From DTKY01 sp037440765 (GTDB lineage: Bacteria; Acidobacteriota; Terriglobia; Bryobacterales; Bryobacteraceae), in assembly GCA_037440765.1 (NCBI GenBank), contig JBBITL010000090.1, positions 1 through 15,064 of the forward strand: a stretch of 15,064 nucleotides of DNA. The letters are read 5' to 3'. Position 1 is the stretch's first letter. Each line of letters starts with the position of its first letter. The notes below the pieces were generated by a model. That model did no database searches. It was not told the origin of the DNA and saw only the letters and a list, made by a program, of their open reading frames with translations. Shown here in pieces: positions 1 through 7,843 of the stretch. The position numbers and the translations under genes were made by a program.

Positions 1-66
1 AACAAAACGACCCGATTATGATTTATTGCAGTCGGAGATTCTTTCACAGACCCGTAAGGGAGCGGT

Positions 67-2226
67 TCAGAACCGGAAGGTGTAGTTCAGCTTGGCGCGG
101 GCGTCGGTGCGGCGCGCCTCGAAGCGGTCCATGGGGTTCTCCTGCCACTCGTGGTTCAGCACGAAGTAGACCTCCTGTCCCGGCTGTAGGATCCAGCGCA
201 GGCGGCTCTGCAAGCCGACGTTCCGGCTGTCGGTGTCGTACTGGACGAAATTGGTGACGCTGAGCCTCGGGCTGAAAAAGTAGTTGAGCCGGATCAGCGC
301 CAGCGACGTGTCAAAACTGCCCTGCTCCAGCCGCACCCAGTACTGGCGCATCTCCAGGGCGGTCGTTAGGCGGGCGCTCTTGCGCCAGCTCACGCTCCCG
401 GTCAGTTCGTCGCTCGAGCCCGTGTAGAAACTGCCGTGGTCGTAGCTCAGCCTGTAGGTGTAGAGCTTGTTGGTGGGGCCGGAGGTGGCCAGCCGGTGCC
501 GGGTGAATGAATACCGTCCCGTGGGGATCTGGATGCCGGCGTGGATGCCGAACGGCCTGAAAAGCTGTTCCGTGCTGCGCGTGATGGAGTAGCTCAACTG
601 CTGGCCCCCGTGGAACAGCAGGGCGACAGGCGTCACGCCGTAGGCCCTGGATTCCAGGGAGCGCTGAGCGGTGCTGTAGTAGTCGCTGAAGTCGAACTCG
701 AACGAGAACTGGCGGATGTAGCGATGCCCGCGTGGCCGCGGGGCGAAACGGCTGGTCAGCGAGTTGACGCGCACGCCGCGCCGGCGCACGTATCCCAGCT
801 TCGGGTCGAAGTTCTCGCCTATTTGCTGCCAGCTATAGCCGAAGTTCCACCTGTCATTGGGGTACCGGATCTGTCCGCCGTAGGAGAAATCGCGGTTGTG
901 GATCCCCGGCGTGCTGGTCTTGACCGCGTAGGCGGCCACGTCGAAGTTCCTCCTCCTGCCGAGGAAGTTGTTGGTCGCCAGCAGAATGTCCGCGCCGCCC
1001 AGGCTGTTGTCCGTCGTGCCGGTGGGCTCTCCGTGGGTGAAGATCCCTCCGACGTAGGATTGCCGCCAGAAACCGTACTTGGCGCGCCCCACCACGAAGT
1101 TCTCGCTCGGGGCGACGTCGGAATCCCGCGTCATGACGTCGAGCAGGCCCATCTCCAGGCGGCCGATCTTGCCGGTCAGTTTCTCGCCGAACAGGATCGG
1201 GACGGTCTCCCCGCCCACCAGCCCGATGCGACGGCTGAAGAACGGCAGCATGGTTGTGCCCGCCCCTGGCAGGCCGAACTGGAAGACCCCGGCCTCCTCC
1301 AGGAAGAACGCGCGTTTTTCCGGGAAGAACAGCGAGAAGCGCGTGAGGTTGATCTGCCGCGTGTCCACCTCGGTTTCGGCGAAGTCGGTGTTGATGGTTG
1401 TGCTCGAAAGCAGGTTGGGCGTGATCCGGTAGAAGATATCGGCGCCGGCCTCATGCCTGGGCTTCACCCGGTCCGGCCGCATGGCGTCGCGATTGACGCC
1501 GAGCAGCCCGTATGGCTTGATATCGAGGCCGACGCCCTGGCTCGCCTCCTCCAGTCCCTCGATGATGCCGCCCCGCGAGACGGCGTGGATGGTGGAATCG
1601 AGCACGGCGCCCGTCCAGCGGGACTCTTCGTTAACCCTGGCGATGGTGCGCTCGATGTTGAAACCCCAGGTCCCGGCGCCCTGCCGGAAGGAAAGCGTTT
1701 TGAAGGGGATCTCCAGCTCCGCGACCCATCCCCGCTCGTCGATCCTGGTCCTGGCGTCCCAGATGCCGTCCCAGCTCACGTCGGCCAGGCGGTTCTCGAT
1801 GATCCGCCCGTCGCTCATGGAGCCGGCGGCATTCAGTTGCAGGTAGTAGCCGCTGCGCCGGTCGTGGAACGGGTCGATGACGATCTCCAGGCTGTCGTCG
1901 TCAAACGGCCGGCCGTCGCGCGCCATGGTGGTAGAGAGGATCGTCTCCGGCCTGCTGTCCAGGCAGCGCACCGCGATGTACAGGGCGTTGTCGTCAAACG
2001 CCAACCGCACTTCGGTCTGCTCGGTGGGAGGTTGGCCGGGATAAGGATCGTTCTGAATGAAGCCGCCGATGTGAGGGCTGTTGCGCCAGACCTCTTCGTC
2101 GAGGACTCCGTCGATCCGTATGGGCTGGTTCGTGCGCGCCACCCGCGCGCGCCTCACGTCCGCCGCCTGGAGGGAGAGGGCGGCAAGAAACACTACAACA
2201 GCGGGCCGCAGTATGTATGAAGGCAT
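67..2226 (-). CDS. DUF5916-type outer-membrane protein with CBM9-like N-terminal domain
   Basis: The product is 719 residues. Residues 1-21 form a signal peptide: a short N-region, a hydrophobic core (AVVVFLAALSL) and a probable cut after LQA. Residues ~30-200 resemble a carbohydrate-binding family 9/DOMON-like sandwich, beginning with the hallmark IRIDGVLDEEVW. The rest is rich in alternating aromatic and polar strands typical of an outer-membrane beta-barrel, and the chain ends in Phe (TFRF), as barrel proteins usually do. This architecture matches the DUF5916 family. Its role is unsettled; ligand binding or transport at the outer membrane is an inference. I chose the ATG at 2226 because the 25 extra residues of a longer in-frame reading (to 2301) would put charged residues before the signal peptide and would run through the TACAAT box at 2248-2253. 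It is divergent from the Tat reductase. Confidence 0.85.
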   Translation of the reverse strand: MPSYILRPAVVVFLAALSLQAADVRRARVARTNQPIRIDGVLDEEVWRNSPHIGGFIQNDPYPGQPPTEQTEVRLAFDDNALYIAVRCLDSRPETILSTTMARDGRPFDDDSLEIVIDPFHDRRSGYYLQLNAAGSMSDGRIIENRLADVSWDGIWDARTRIDERGWVAELEIPFKTLSFRQGAGTWGFNIERTIARVNEESRWTGAVLDSTIHAVSRGGIIEGLEEASQGVGLDIKPYGLLGVNRDAMRPDRVKPRHEAGADIFYRITPNLLSSTTINTDFAETEVDTRQINLTRFSLFFPEKRAFFLEEAGVFQFGLPGAGTTMLPFFSRRIGLVGGETVPILFGEKLTGKIGRLEMGLLDVMTRDSDVAPSENFVVGRAKYGFWRQSYVGGIFTHGEPTGTTDNSLGGADILLATNNFLGRRRNFDVAAYAVKTSTPGIHNRDFSYGGQIRYPNDRWNFGYSWQQIGENFDPKLGYVRRRGVRVNSLTSRFAPRPRGHRYIRQFSFEFDFSDYYSTAQRSLESRAYGVTPVALLFHGGQQLSYSITRSTEQLFRPFGIHAGIQIPTGRYSFTRHRLATSGPTNKLYTYRLSYDHGSFYTGSSDELTGSVSWRKSARLTTALEMRQYWVRLEQGSFDTSLALIRLNYFFSPRLSVTNFVQYDTDSRNVGLQSRLRWILQPGQEVYFVLNHEWQENPMDRFEARRTDARAKLNYTFRF

Positions 2227-2247
2227 GATGAGTTTCTCGAAAGCTGG

Positions 2248-2253
2248 ATTGTA
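2248..2253 (-). promoter_or_regulatory. Possible -10 box for the DUF5916 gene
   Basis: The minus strand reads TGTACAAT, with TACAAT at 2253-2248. A start about 7 bases on gives a leader of ~15 bases before the ATG at 2226. No convincing -35 hexamer lies 16-18 bases upstream, so this rests on the -10 element alone. Confidence 0.35.
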
Positions 2254-2288
2254 CAACGGCGCGGGGCGATCGCTCGATGCCTCTGGTG

Positions 2289-2294
2289 TATAAT
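2289..2294 (+). promoter_or_regulatory. -10 box of the Tat aldo/keto reductase gene
   Basis: A perfect TATAAT is preceded by TG (GGTGTATAAT). It predicts a transcript start near 2301 and a ~39-base leader ending in the ribosome binding site AAGGAGG (2329-2335), four bases before the ATG at 2340. The -35 region (around 2266-2271) is poor, so recognition probably leans on the -10 side. Confidence 0.6.
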
Positions 2295-2339
2295 CGCGCA
2301 TAGCCGACTTTAAGATCGTTTTGTCTGCAAGGAGGACTT

Positions 2340-3503
2340 ATGAGAAGAGATTCATCGCGCAGGGGTTTCCTCGCCGCCGGGTTGAGCCTGCCCGCCGCGG
2401 GACTGGCGGCATCCAGGATGCCGGCGCCGCCCGTTCTTCCGGCACTGGCCCCGGCGGCGGGGCCGTCGCTTAGCCACCGTGTGCTCGGCAAGACCGGGTT
2501 GAAGGTCACCAGCGTCGGTTTCGGCTGCATGATCACCTCCGATGCCAGCGTGCTGGCGCGGGCCCTCGACATGGGCGTCAGCTACATCGACACCGCGCGC
2601 GGCTACCAGCAGGGCAACAACGAGCGGATGGTCGGCGGAGTGATCAAGGGATACCGCGACAGGATCACGCTCTCCAGCAAGTCGCAGGGCAAAACCAGGG
2701 CGCAGGCCGAAGAGCACCTGGCGACCAGCCTGAAAGAGCTCGGCACGGACCGTCTCGATGTCTGGTACATGCACGCCCGGGACTCGGCCGAGGCGATCAA
2801 CGATGAATGCCTGGAAGCCTGGACCGCCGCCAAGAAGGATGGCAAGATCCGCTTCATCGGCGTCAGCACGCACAACCCGAACAGCATTGTGGACCGGGTG
2901 TTGCAGACCGGCGTTTTCGACGTCGTGCTGAGCACGTACAACTTCGCCGTGGGCACCAACAGCGATGCCGCCTTCAAGCGGCTCAAGGACGCTGGCATCG
3001 GCCTGGTGGCCATGAAGGTCATGGCGCCGGCCGCCGGCTCACGCGGCCGCGGGGGAGCGCCGCCGACGCCGGCCGGGCCGCCCGAGAAGTTTCTGGCTTC
3101 TCTCAAGTGGGTACTGCGAACCGACATGATGGCCACCACCATCCCGAGCATGACCGACATGGATCAACTGGAGATCAATGTCCGGGCCATGGCGGAGAAG
3201 TTCGGGCCCGAGGACGGCCGGCTGCTGGCGGCGCTGAACGAGGAGATCCGCCCGCTGTACTGCCGCATGTGCTACCGGTGCAGCGGCCAGTGCCCCCAAG
3301 GCATGCCTGTGGCCGACGCCATCCGGTACGCCTACTACAGCGACTGTTACGGGCAGTACGCCCTCGGCCGCGAGCACTTCCAGGCGCTTCCGGCCCGCGC
3401 GCAGGCGGTGCGTTGCAGCGACTGCGCCGAGTGCGCCGTCAGGTGCCCCAACGGAGTGCAGGTCCGGGAACGGCTCGTACGCGCGCAGGAACTGTTCGCC
3501 TAG
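2340..3503 (+). CDS. Tat-exported aldo/keto reductase with C-terminal double [4Fe-4S] ferredoxin-like motif
   Basis: The product is 387 residues. The N-terminus carries a twin-arginine signal (SRRGFLAAG, Arg7-Arg8), so the folded protein is likely exported to the periplasm with its cofactors. Residues ~45-285 form the aldo/keto reductase barrel. The family's catalytic tetrad is intact: Asp84 and Tyr89 (YIDTARGY), Lys114 (SSKS) and His145 (WYMHA). The tail holds two copies of CX2CX2CX3CP: Cys308/311/314/318 and Cys359/362/365/369, a typical two-cluster iron-sulfur arrangement. The domain order suggests electrons move between the clusters and the barrel; the substrate is unknown. A strong AAGGAGG ribosome binding site supports the start. 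The 3' end overlaps the convergent SAM hydrolase by 65 bases. Confidence 0.88.
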   Translation: MRRDSSRRGFLAAGLSLPAAGLAASRMPAPPVLPALAPAAGPSLSHRVLGKTGLKVTSVGFGCMITSDASVLARALDMGVSYIDTARGYQQGNNERMVGGVIKGYRDRITLSSKSQGKTRAQAEEHLATSLKELGTDRLDVWYMHARDSAEAINDECLEAWTAAKKDGKIRFIGVSTHNPNSIVDRVLQTGVFDVVLSTYNFAVGTNSDAAFKRLKDAGIGLVAMKVMAPAAGSRGRGGAPPTPAGPPEKFLASLKWVLRTDMMATTIPSMTDMDQLEINVRAMAEKFGPEDGRLLAALNEEIRPLYCRMCYRCSGQCPQGMPVADAIRYAYYSDCYGQYALGREHFQALPARAQAVRCSDCAECAVRCPNGVQVRERLVRAQELFA

Positions 3504-4278
3504 GCAGGCTTAACTCGACCCGGGCGCCGGCGGCGGCGCCGGTCAACGCCGCCGCCGAGCCCTGATTCGCCGCAATTTCCAGGTAGCCGGAGCTGCCCTC
3601 GATGACGAACAGCACTCCCGGCTTGCCCTCCGCGTAACTGCGCGCCGTGGCCGTGATTCTCCGCCGGCCAGCGCGCATCACGAACCGGCCGCTTTCCAGT
3701 GGCCGGGAGCGAAGGCTGGTGATCAGATTGCCGAAGCGGTCCACCTTCAGCACCACTCCCCTCCAGCGGTCCCTGCCGCAGGCGGCCGGCTCGGAGAAGT
3801 CGCCGCGCGCGTAGTCTGGAATCTGCGGCCCCAGGCGGGCGGGCGCGAGCCCGGTTGCCAGCCGGGCAGCCACCGGCGCGAACACATCCCTGCCGTGGAA
3901 TGTGCGGCTGACCGGATGCAGGAAGTACTGTTCCGCCGTGATCTGGCGGACCTTGTGCCTGCTCCGGGCAAGAACCAGCGAAAGCACGCCGTTGTCGGGC
4001 GCCACGAAGCAGTGGCCCCCGGCCTCCGCCACCAGTGGCCGCCGATGGGTGCCCACGCCCGGATCCACCACCACCACGTGTACCGTGCCGGCCGGAAACC
4101 AGCGGCAAGCCTCGGCCACGACGAAAGCCGCCTCCGGGACGGCGAACGGAGTGACCTGGTGTGTGATGTCCACGATCCTGGCTCGGGGCGCAAGACTCAG
4201 AATCACGCCTTTCATGGCGCCTACGAAATGATCCTCCAGTCCAAAATCGGTGGTGAGAGTCACGATGGGTTGGGGCAT
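3439..4278 (-). CDS. S-adenosyl-L-methionine hydrolase (adenosine-forming), SAM hydroxide adenosyltransferase family
   Basis: The product is 279 residues. The family (formerly DUF62, related to fluorinase/chlorinase) splits S-adenosylmethionine with water to adenosine and methionine. Visible family motifs are the N-terminal TLTTDFG, then VDPGVGTHRR and APDNG, then SRTFHGRDVFAP, and VDRFGNL in the C-terminal domain. The Asp-Arg-His triad known for this family can be placed at Asp72, Arg79 and His128; the Asp-Arg gap of seven matches the family. No halogenase-type insertion is obvious, which favours the hydrolase activity. The start at MPQPIVTLTTDFG fits the family; the longer in-frame reading upstream has an unrelated low-complexity N-terminus. 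The last ~20 residues overlap the convergent reductase gene. It is divergent from mnmA, 53 bases away. Confidence 0.88.
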   Translation of the reverse strand: MPQPIVTLTTDFGLEDHFVGAMKGVILSLAPRARIVDITHQVTPFAVPEAAFVVAEACRWFPAGTVHVVVVDPGVGTHRRPLVAEAGGHCFVAPDNGVLSLVLARSRHKVRQITAEQYFLHPVSRTFHGRDVFAPVAARLATGLAPARLGPQIPDYARGDFSEPAACGRDRWRGVVLKVDRFGNLITSLRSRPLESGRFVMRAGRRRITATARSYAEGKPGVLFVIEGSSGYLEIAANQGSAAALTGAAAGARVELSLPRRTVPARVRAVPGPALRWGT

Positions 4279-4284
4279 GGGCTG

Positions 4285-4290
4285 TACAAT
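4285..4290 (+). promoter_or_regulatory. Possible -10 box of mnmA
   Basis: TACAAT, again directly preceded by TG, sits in the 53-base gap between the divergent hydrolase and mnmA genes. It would start a transcript near 4297 with a leader of ~35 bases. No good -35 hexamer is visible. Confidence 0.35.
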
Positions 4291-4331
4291 GAATACAACA
4301 ATCCAGGGCGGCGCTTCCAGCCATATCTTCC

Positions 4332-5438
4332 ATGTCCGAGAACCTGACAGCGGTGGCGATGAGCGGCGGTGTGGACAGTTCCACGGCTGCCGCCCTGCTC
4401 TGTCGCAGCGGCCGGCGCCTGATCGGCCTGACCATGCGGCTATGGAACCAGAGGCGGCTGCCGGAACTCCAGACGGACGGCGGCGCCCGGCGCTGCTGCA
4501 TGCTGGATGACGTCTATGACGCGCGCTACATAGCACAGAAGCTCGGCATCCCCTACCACGTGGTGAACCTGGAAAGGCTCTTCGAGGACCGTGTCGTCCG
4601 GCCCTTCGTCGACGACTATCTCCGCGGACGGACCCCCGTGCCCTGCGCCCTGTGCAACAGCGAGATCAAGTTCGGCCAGTTCCTGGCCGTAGCCGCCGCC
4701 CACGGGGCTGGGCGGATCGCTACGGGACATTACGCGCGCGTCCGGCAGGACCCGGCAACCGGCCGGTATCTCCTGCTGCGCGGCGCGGACCCGGCCAAGG
4801 ACCAGACCTACTTCCTGTTCGCCCTCACTCAGGAGCAACTCGCCCGCACCGAGTTCCCGCTCGGCGGTCTCAGCAAGGCGGAGGTCCGGCGCCTGGCCGG
4901 GGAACTGGGTTTGCCCATCGCCGGCAAACACGAGAGCCAGGAAATCTGCTTCGTTTCCGAGGGAGGATACGGCGCGTTCATAGACGCATACTGCCGGGAG
5001 CAGGGGGCCGGACCACGCAGGCGGGCAGGCGAGATCGTCGCCACCGATGGACGCGTGCTCGGCGAGCACGCCGGCGTTCACAACTATACCGTCGGGCAGC
5101 GGAAGGGGCTGGGCGTGGCCGCGGGGTTTCCCCTCTACGTGATCGCCACTGAACCAGGAGCGCAGAGAGTGATCGTGGGAAGGGAGGAGGAGCTCCTGAA
5201 GCGTACGCTTACCGCGGGCGGAGTCAACTGGTTTCCGTGCGAAGCGCCCGGGGTTCCCTTTCGGGCTCGTGTCAAGATCCGCAACCGGCATGAAGCCGCC
5301 CCGGCGGAGGTGAGACCCGCCTCCGGCGCGAAGCGCGTGGAGGTGGAATTCGACGAGCCCCAGCGGGCTGTTACGCCGGGCCAGGCGGCGGTGTTCTACG
5401 ACGGGGATCTCGTCCTGGGCGGCGGCTGGATAGAATAG
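4332..5438 (+). CDS. mnmA: tRNA-specific 2-thiouridylase MnmA
   Basis: The product is 368 residues, the usual length. MnmA puts sulfur on C2 of the wobble uridine (U34) of Lys, Glu and Gln tRNAs, using ATP and a sulfur relay in the cytoplasm. The PP-loop SGGVDS is at residues 11-16. The conserved PCALCNSEIKFG holds the acceptor-side Cys108 (with Cys105 forming a CXXC), and SQEICFV holds the second catalytic Cys206. GHYAR, KDQTYFLFAL, FPLGGL and NYTVGQRKGLG are further family signatures, and the C-terminal beta-barrel part is complete. The start at 4332 gives the normal short lead-in to the PP-loop; its ribosome binding site is weak. The acyltransferase starts four bases after its stop, so the two are probably co-transcribed. 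Confidence 0.95.
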   Translation: MSENLTAVAMSGGVDSSTAAALLCRSGRRLIGLTMRLWNQRRLPELQTDGGARRCCMLDDVYDARYIAQKLGIPYHVVNLERLFEDRVVRPFVDDYLRGRTPVPCALCNSEIKFGQFLAVAAAHGAGRIATGHYARVRQDPATGRYLLLRGADPAKDQTYFLFALTQEQLARTEFPLGGLSKAEVRRLAGELGLPIAGKHESQEICFVSEGGYGAFIDAYCREQGAGPRRRAGEIVATDGRVLGEHAGVHNYTVGQRKGLGVAAGFPLYVIATEPGAQRVIVGREEELLKRTLTAGGVNWFPCEAPGVPFRARVKIRNRHEAAPAEVRPASGAKRVEVEFDEPQRAVTPGQAAVFYDGDLVLGGGWIE

Positions 5439-5442
5439 TCGC

Positions 5443-6342
5443 TTGCGTCGACGATCCGTCCTGCGCGACACGCTGGAGTACTGGCTGGCGGCCTGCGCGC
5501 TCTTCTCCCTGGAACACGGCCCCAGGCCCCTCGCCGAGTGGCTGGCGCGGCGCTACGTCCGACTGCTGGACCGGGCGGTTCCGCGTCTGAGGAGGACGGC
5601 CCTCCAGAACCTGGAGATGGCCCTGCCGGAGTTGAGCGCCGCCGACCGGCGGCGCATCGCGGAGGGAGTTTTCCGCTCCATCGCGCGGCTGCTCACGGCT
5701 TTCGCCCGTTTCCCGCGGATCAACGGCGGGAACGTCGGCGGCTGGATCCGTTACGACGGGCTGGAGCATTTCCAGGGCGCCCTCAGCCTGGGCCGAGGCG
5801 TCATGGTCGCCACCGGCCACCTCGGAAACTGGGAGCTGAGCGCCTTCGCGCACGGCTTGATGACGGCCCCCATGCACGTGGTTGTGCGGCCGCTCGACAA
5901 CCCGCGGCTGGACGCCCTGGTCGCCCGCAGACGCACACTGTCGGGCAACCACATCATCGAGAAGAAGGACTTTGCGCGAGGCATCCTCAAGGCGCTCGCC
6001 GACAATGAGGCGGTGGGAATTCTGATCGACCAGAACAGCAGTCCCGAGGTGGGGGTGTTCGCTGACTTCTTCGGCATCCCAGCCTGCTGCAACGCCGGTT
6101 TCGCGCGCCTGGCCGCTCACTCCGGCGCGGCCGTGGTGCCCGGGTGCGCGCTATGGTCGGAGGAAGAGAAGCGTTACGTGCTCCGCTTCTATCCCCGGAT
6201 CGAGATGACCGGCGACGTCCAGGCCGACACACAGCGGCTGCAAACGCAACTGGAGAGGATCATCCGCGCTCACCCCGACCAGTGGTTGTGGATACACCGC
6301 CGCTGGAAGACCCGGCCGCCCGCTCACCCCGCCGCCGGATAG
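5443..6342 (+). CDS. LpxL/HtrB-family lipid A (lysophospholipid) acyltransferase
   Basis: The product is 299 residues. The family transfers a secondary acyl chain to Kdo-lipid A precursors at the inner face of the inner membrane. The catalytic HX4E box is GHLGNWE (His126, Glu131). IDQNSSPEVG and the C-terminal WLWIHRRWKTRP are both typical of late acyltransferases. A hydrophobic N-terminal segment (YWLAACALFSL, 13-23) could anchor it to the membrane. The start is a TTG, four bases after the mnmA stop; no ATG or GTG gives a full-length product. It overlaps the convergent pheA by 19 bases. The exact acceptor (lipid A versus another lipid) cannot be told from sequence. Confidence 0.85.
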   Translation: MRRRSVLRDTLEYWLAACALFSLEHGPRPLAEWLARRYVRLLDRAVPRLRRTALQNLEMALPELSAADRRRIAEGVFRSIARLLTAFARFPRINGGNVGGWIRYDGLEHFQGALSLGRGVMVATGHLGNWELSAFAHGLMTAPMHVVVRPLDNPRLDALVARRRTLSGNHIIEKKDFARGILKALADNEAVGILIDQNSSPEVGVFADFFGIPACCNAGFARLAAHSGAAVVPGCALWSEEEKRYVLRFYPRIEMTGDVQADTQRLQTQLERIIRAHPDQWLWIHRRWKTRPPAHPAAG

Positions 6343-7179
6343 GTGCCCAGGATGCGCAGCAGGTCGGCCAGTTCGCGCAGGTGATTCAGCGCGTTGCGCG
6401 AGTGTTCCTCCTCGGGCCGCCCCATGAAGTCCAGATAGAAGAGGTACTCCCAGGGCTTGCCCCGCAGCGGCCGGGATTCGATCTTGCTCAGGTTGAGGTC
6501 GCGCAGGGCGAACGCGCTCAAGGCCCGGAACAGCGCCCCCGGCACGTTGCGCGTGGTGAACACCAGCGAGGTCTTCCATCCTCTGGGCGCTTTGGGAGGT
6601 CCTCGGCTTCCATTCGCGCGGCCTCAGCAGGAAAAACCGGGTGAAGTTCTGGCGGTCGTCCTCGATGGACCGCTTGAGGATCGCGGCTCCATAAACCTCC
6701 GCTGCCAGGGCCGAGGCGATGCCGGCGGCGTCCGCGAGGCGCTCCTCCATGATCATCTTCACGCTGCCGGCCGTATCGTAGAACGGCACCCGTTCAATCG
6801 CCGTGTTGGCGGCGAAAAAATCCAGGCACTGGTTCAAGGCCACAGGGTGCGAGAAGACCCGGCGGATCTTCCGTAGCGGGACCCCGGGCGGGGCGATGAG
6901 ATTGTGGACAATCCTGACCCGCGTCTCAGCGACGATGGGAAGCCCGAACTTCAGCAGGTGGTCGTAGTTTTCGTGAACCGATCCGGCCAGGGTGTTCTCG
7001 ATCGGAATCACGGCGGCGCCGGCCGCCCCCTTCTGGAGCTGCCGGAAGACGTCCTCGAAGCGCTGGCAAGGAAGCGTTTCCACGTCTTCTCCGAGCAACT
7101 GGCGTGCGGCGTCCTGGCTGAATGCGCCCTTTTCGCCTTGAAACGCGACGATTTCACGGGAATGTCTGCGTGTTTTCAT
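6324..7179 (-). pseudogene. pheA: Prephenate dehydratase, split by a single-base frameshift before the ACT domain
   Basis: Prephenate dehydratase makes phenylpyruvate from prephenate in phenylalanine synthesis. The N-terminal catalytic part is complete in one frame: VAFQGEKGAFSQ, GSVHENYDHLL, FSHPVALNQC, DTAGSVK and the NFTRF motif. The ACT regulatory domain follows in another frame, with KTSLVFTTRNVPGAL and ESRPLRGKPWEYLFYLDF, ending at 6324. The switch falls near 6590-6605 in the linker and needs one surplus base (or two lost). In the catalytic frame translation would run on to 6151, antisense to the acyltransferase gene, with an unrelated tail. The start at 7179 overlaps the ubiX stop as ATGA, with an AAGGAA ribosome binding site, implying translational coupling. 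A sequencing or assembly error is as likely as a real mutation. Confidence 0.85.
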
Positions 7180-7742
7180 TTTCGGGTTCCTTCCCACCGC
7201 TGCGCTTCCGGGTCGGGCAGTCCGAGCAGGTCAAGCACCCGGTCCACCGAGTGATCGACCATGTCCATGACGCTCTGAGGCTTGTTGTAGAAGGCCATGA
7301 CCGGCGGAGCAACAATGGCGCCCATCTCGGCCAGTGCGGCCATCGAACGCAGATGACCCAGGTGCAGCGGAGTCTCGCGAACCACCAGGATAAGCTTGCG
7401 GCGCTCTTTGAGTATGACGTCGGCAGCCCGGGTCATCAGGTTGCCGGTCAGTCCGTGGGCGATGGCGGACATGGTGTGGATGGAGCAGGGGGCGATCACC
7501 ATGGCGTCGGTCAGGTATGACCCGCTCGCCAGCGGGGATCCGATGTTCTCAATCGGATGGTATTGGTGGGCCATGTGCTTCAGGTCGGCGGCGAGTTTCC
7601 CGGTTTCCAGGTGCAGGGTCTCCTCGCCGGATCGTGTGAGGATCAGGTGGATCTCCGCCTCGGCGCGCTGCCGGAGTCTCTCGATCAGACGCAGCCCGAG
7701 GATCGCGCCGCTGGCCCCGGCGATGCCGACTATGATCCTCAT
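7176..7742 (-). CDS. ubiX: UbiX-family flavin prenyltransferase
   Basis: The product is 188 residues, the normal length. UbiX joins dimethylallyl monophosphate to reduced FMN to make prenylated FMN, the cofactor of UbiD-type decarboxylases. The N-terminal GIAGASGAILGLRL is the flavin-binding signature. The family core follows: YLTDAMVIAPCSIHTMSAIA, then GLTGNLMTRAADV, then RRKLILVVRETPLH, and APPVMAFYNKP near the end. No UbiD partner lies in this window. It shares a four-base stop/start overlap with pheA, so the two form an operon. It is divergent from the Xre-like regulator, and a 16-bp palindrome lies 32 bases upstream of its start. I could not pick a convincing promoter for it. Confidence 0.93.
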   Translation of the reverse strand: MRIIVGIAGASGAILGLRLIERLRQRAEAEIHLILTRSGEETLHLETGKLAADLKHMAHQYHPIENIGSPLASGSYLTDAMVIAPCSIHTMSAIAHGLTGNLMTRAADVILKERRKLILVVRETPLHLGHLRSMAALAEMGAIVAPPVMAFYNKPQSVMDMVDHSVDRVLDLLGLPDPEAQRWEGTRK

Positions 7743-7745
7743 TGC

Positions 7746-7761
7746 ATTAACTAGTGTTAAT
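7746..7761. promoter_or_regulatory. Inverted repeat in the ubiX leader (ATTAAC-N4-GTTAAT)
   Basis: Six-base arms flank TAGT immediately upstream of the ubiX start. It could be an operator or just AT-rich promoter sequence; the arms are too short to decide. Confidence 0.25.
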
Positions 7762-7773
7762 TTCTGTTTGTTC

Positions 7774-7789
7774 GTTCCGAATTCGGAAC
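7774..7789. promoter_or_regulatory. Perfect 16-bp palindrome, probable operator (site 1)
   Basis: GTTCCGAATTCGGAAC is fully self-complementary. It lies between the divergent ubiX and regulator genes, ending 18 bases before the regulator's -35 hexamer and 32 bases upstream of the ubiX start. A 14/16 copy occurs at 9196-9211. With an Xre-like DNA-binding gene next to it, autoregulation is the simplest reading; this is inference. Confidence 0.6.
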
Positions 7790-7807
7790 AAAAAGCCCGT
7801 AAATCTC

Positions 7808-7836
7808 TTGTAGTTTCAATAGCCGCCCGCTATAAT
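7808..7836 (+). promoter_or_regulatory. Sigma-70-type promoter of the Xre-like regulator
   Basis: TTGTAG (7808-7813), a 17-base spacer and a perfect TATAAT (7831-7836) make the best promoter in the window. The predicted start is near 7843. The upstream-most in-frame ATG (7835) overlaps the last bases of the -10 box and so could not be in the transcript. Confidence 0.75.
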
Positions 7837-7843
7837 GCGGAGC

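Noticed and set aside
62..74. CGGTTC-A-GAACCG at the end of the DUF5916 gene
   Set aside because: The one-base centre cannot form a hairpin loop with all six pairs, and there is no T-run after it on the minus strand, so it is not a terminator.
541..2220. Long open frame on the plus strand opposite the DUF5916 gene
   Set aside because: It is the antisense of a gene with clear signal peptide, CBM9-like and barrel features. Its own translation is Ala/Val/Arg/Asp-rich without motifs, as expected for GC-rich shadow frames.
4440..5471. 343-codon minus-strand frame opposite mnmA
   Set aside because: Shadow of a well-supported mnmA; no recognisable domain.
6151..6580. C-terminal tail of the prephenate dehydratase in the catalytic frame
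   Set aside because: It is antisense to the acyltransferase gene and unlike any ACT domain; the true ACT domain is in the other frame.
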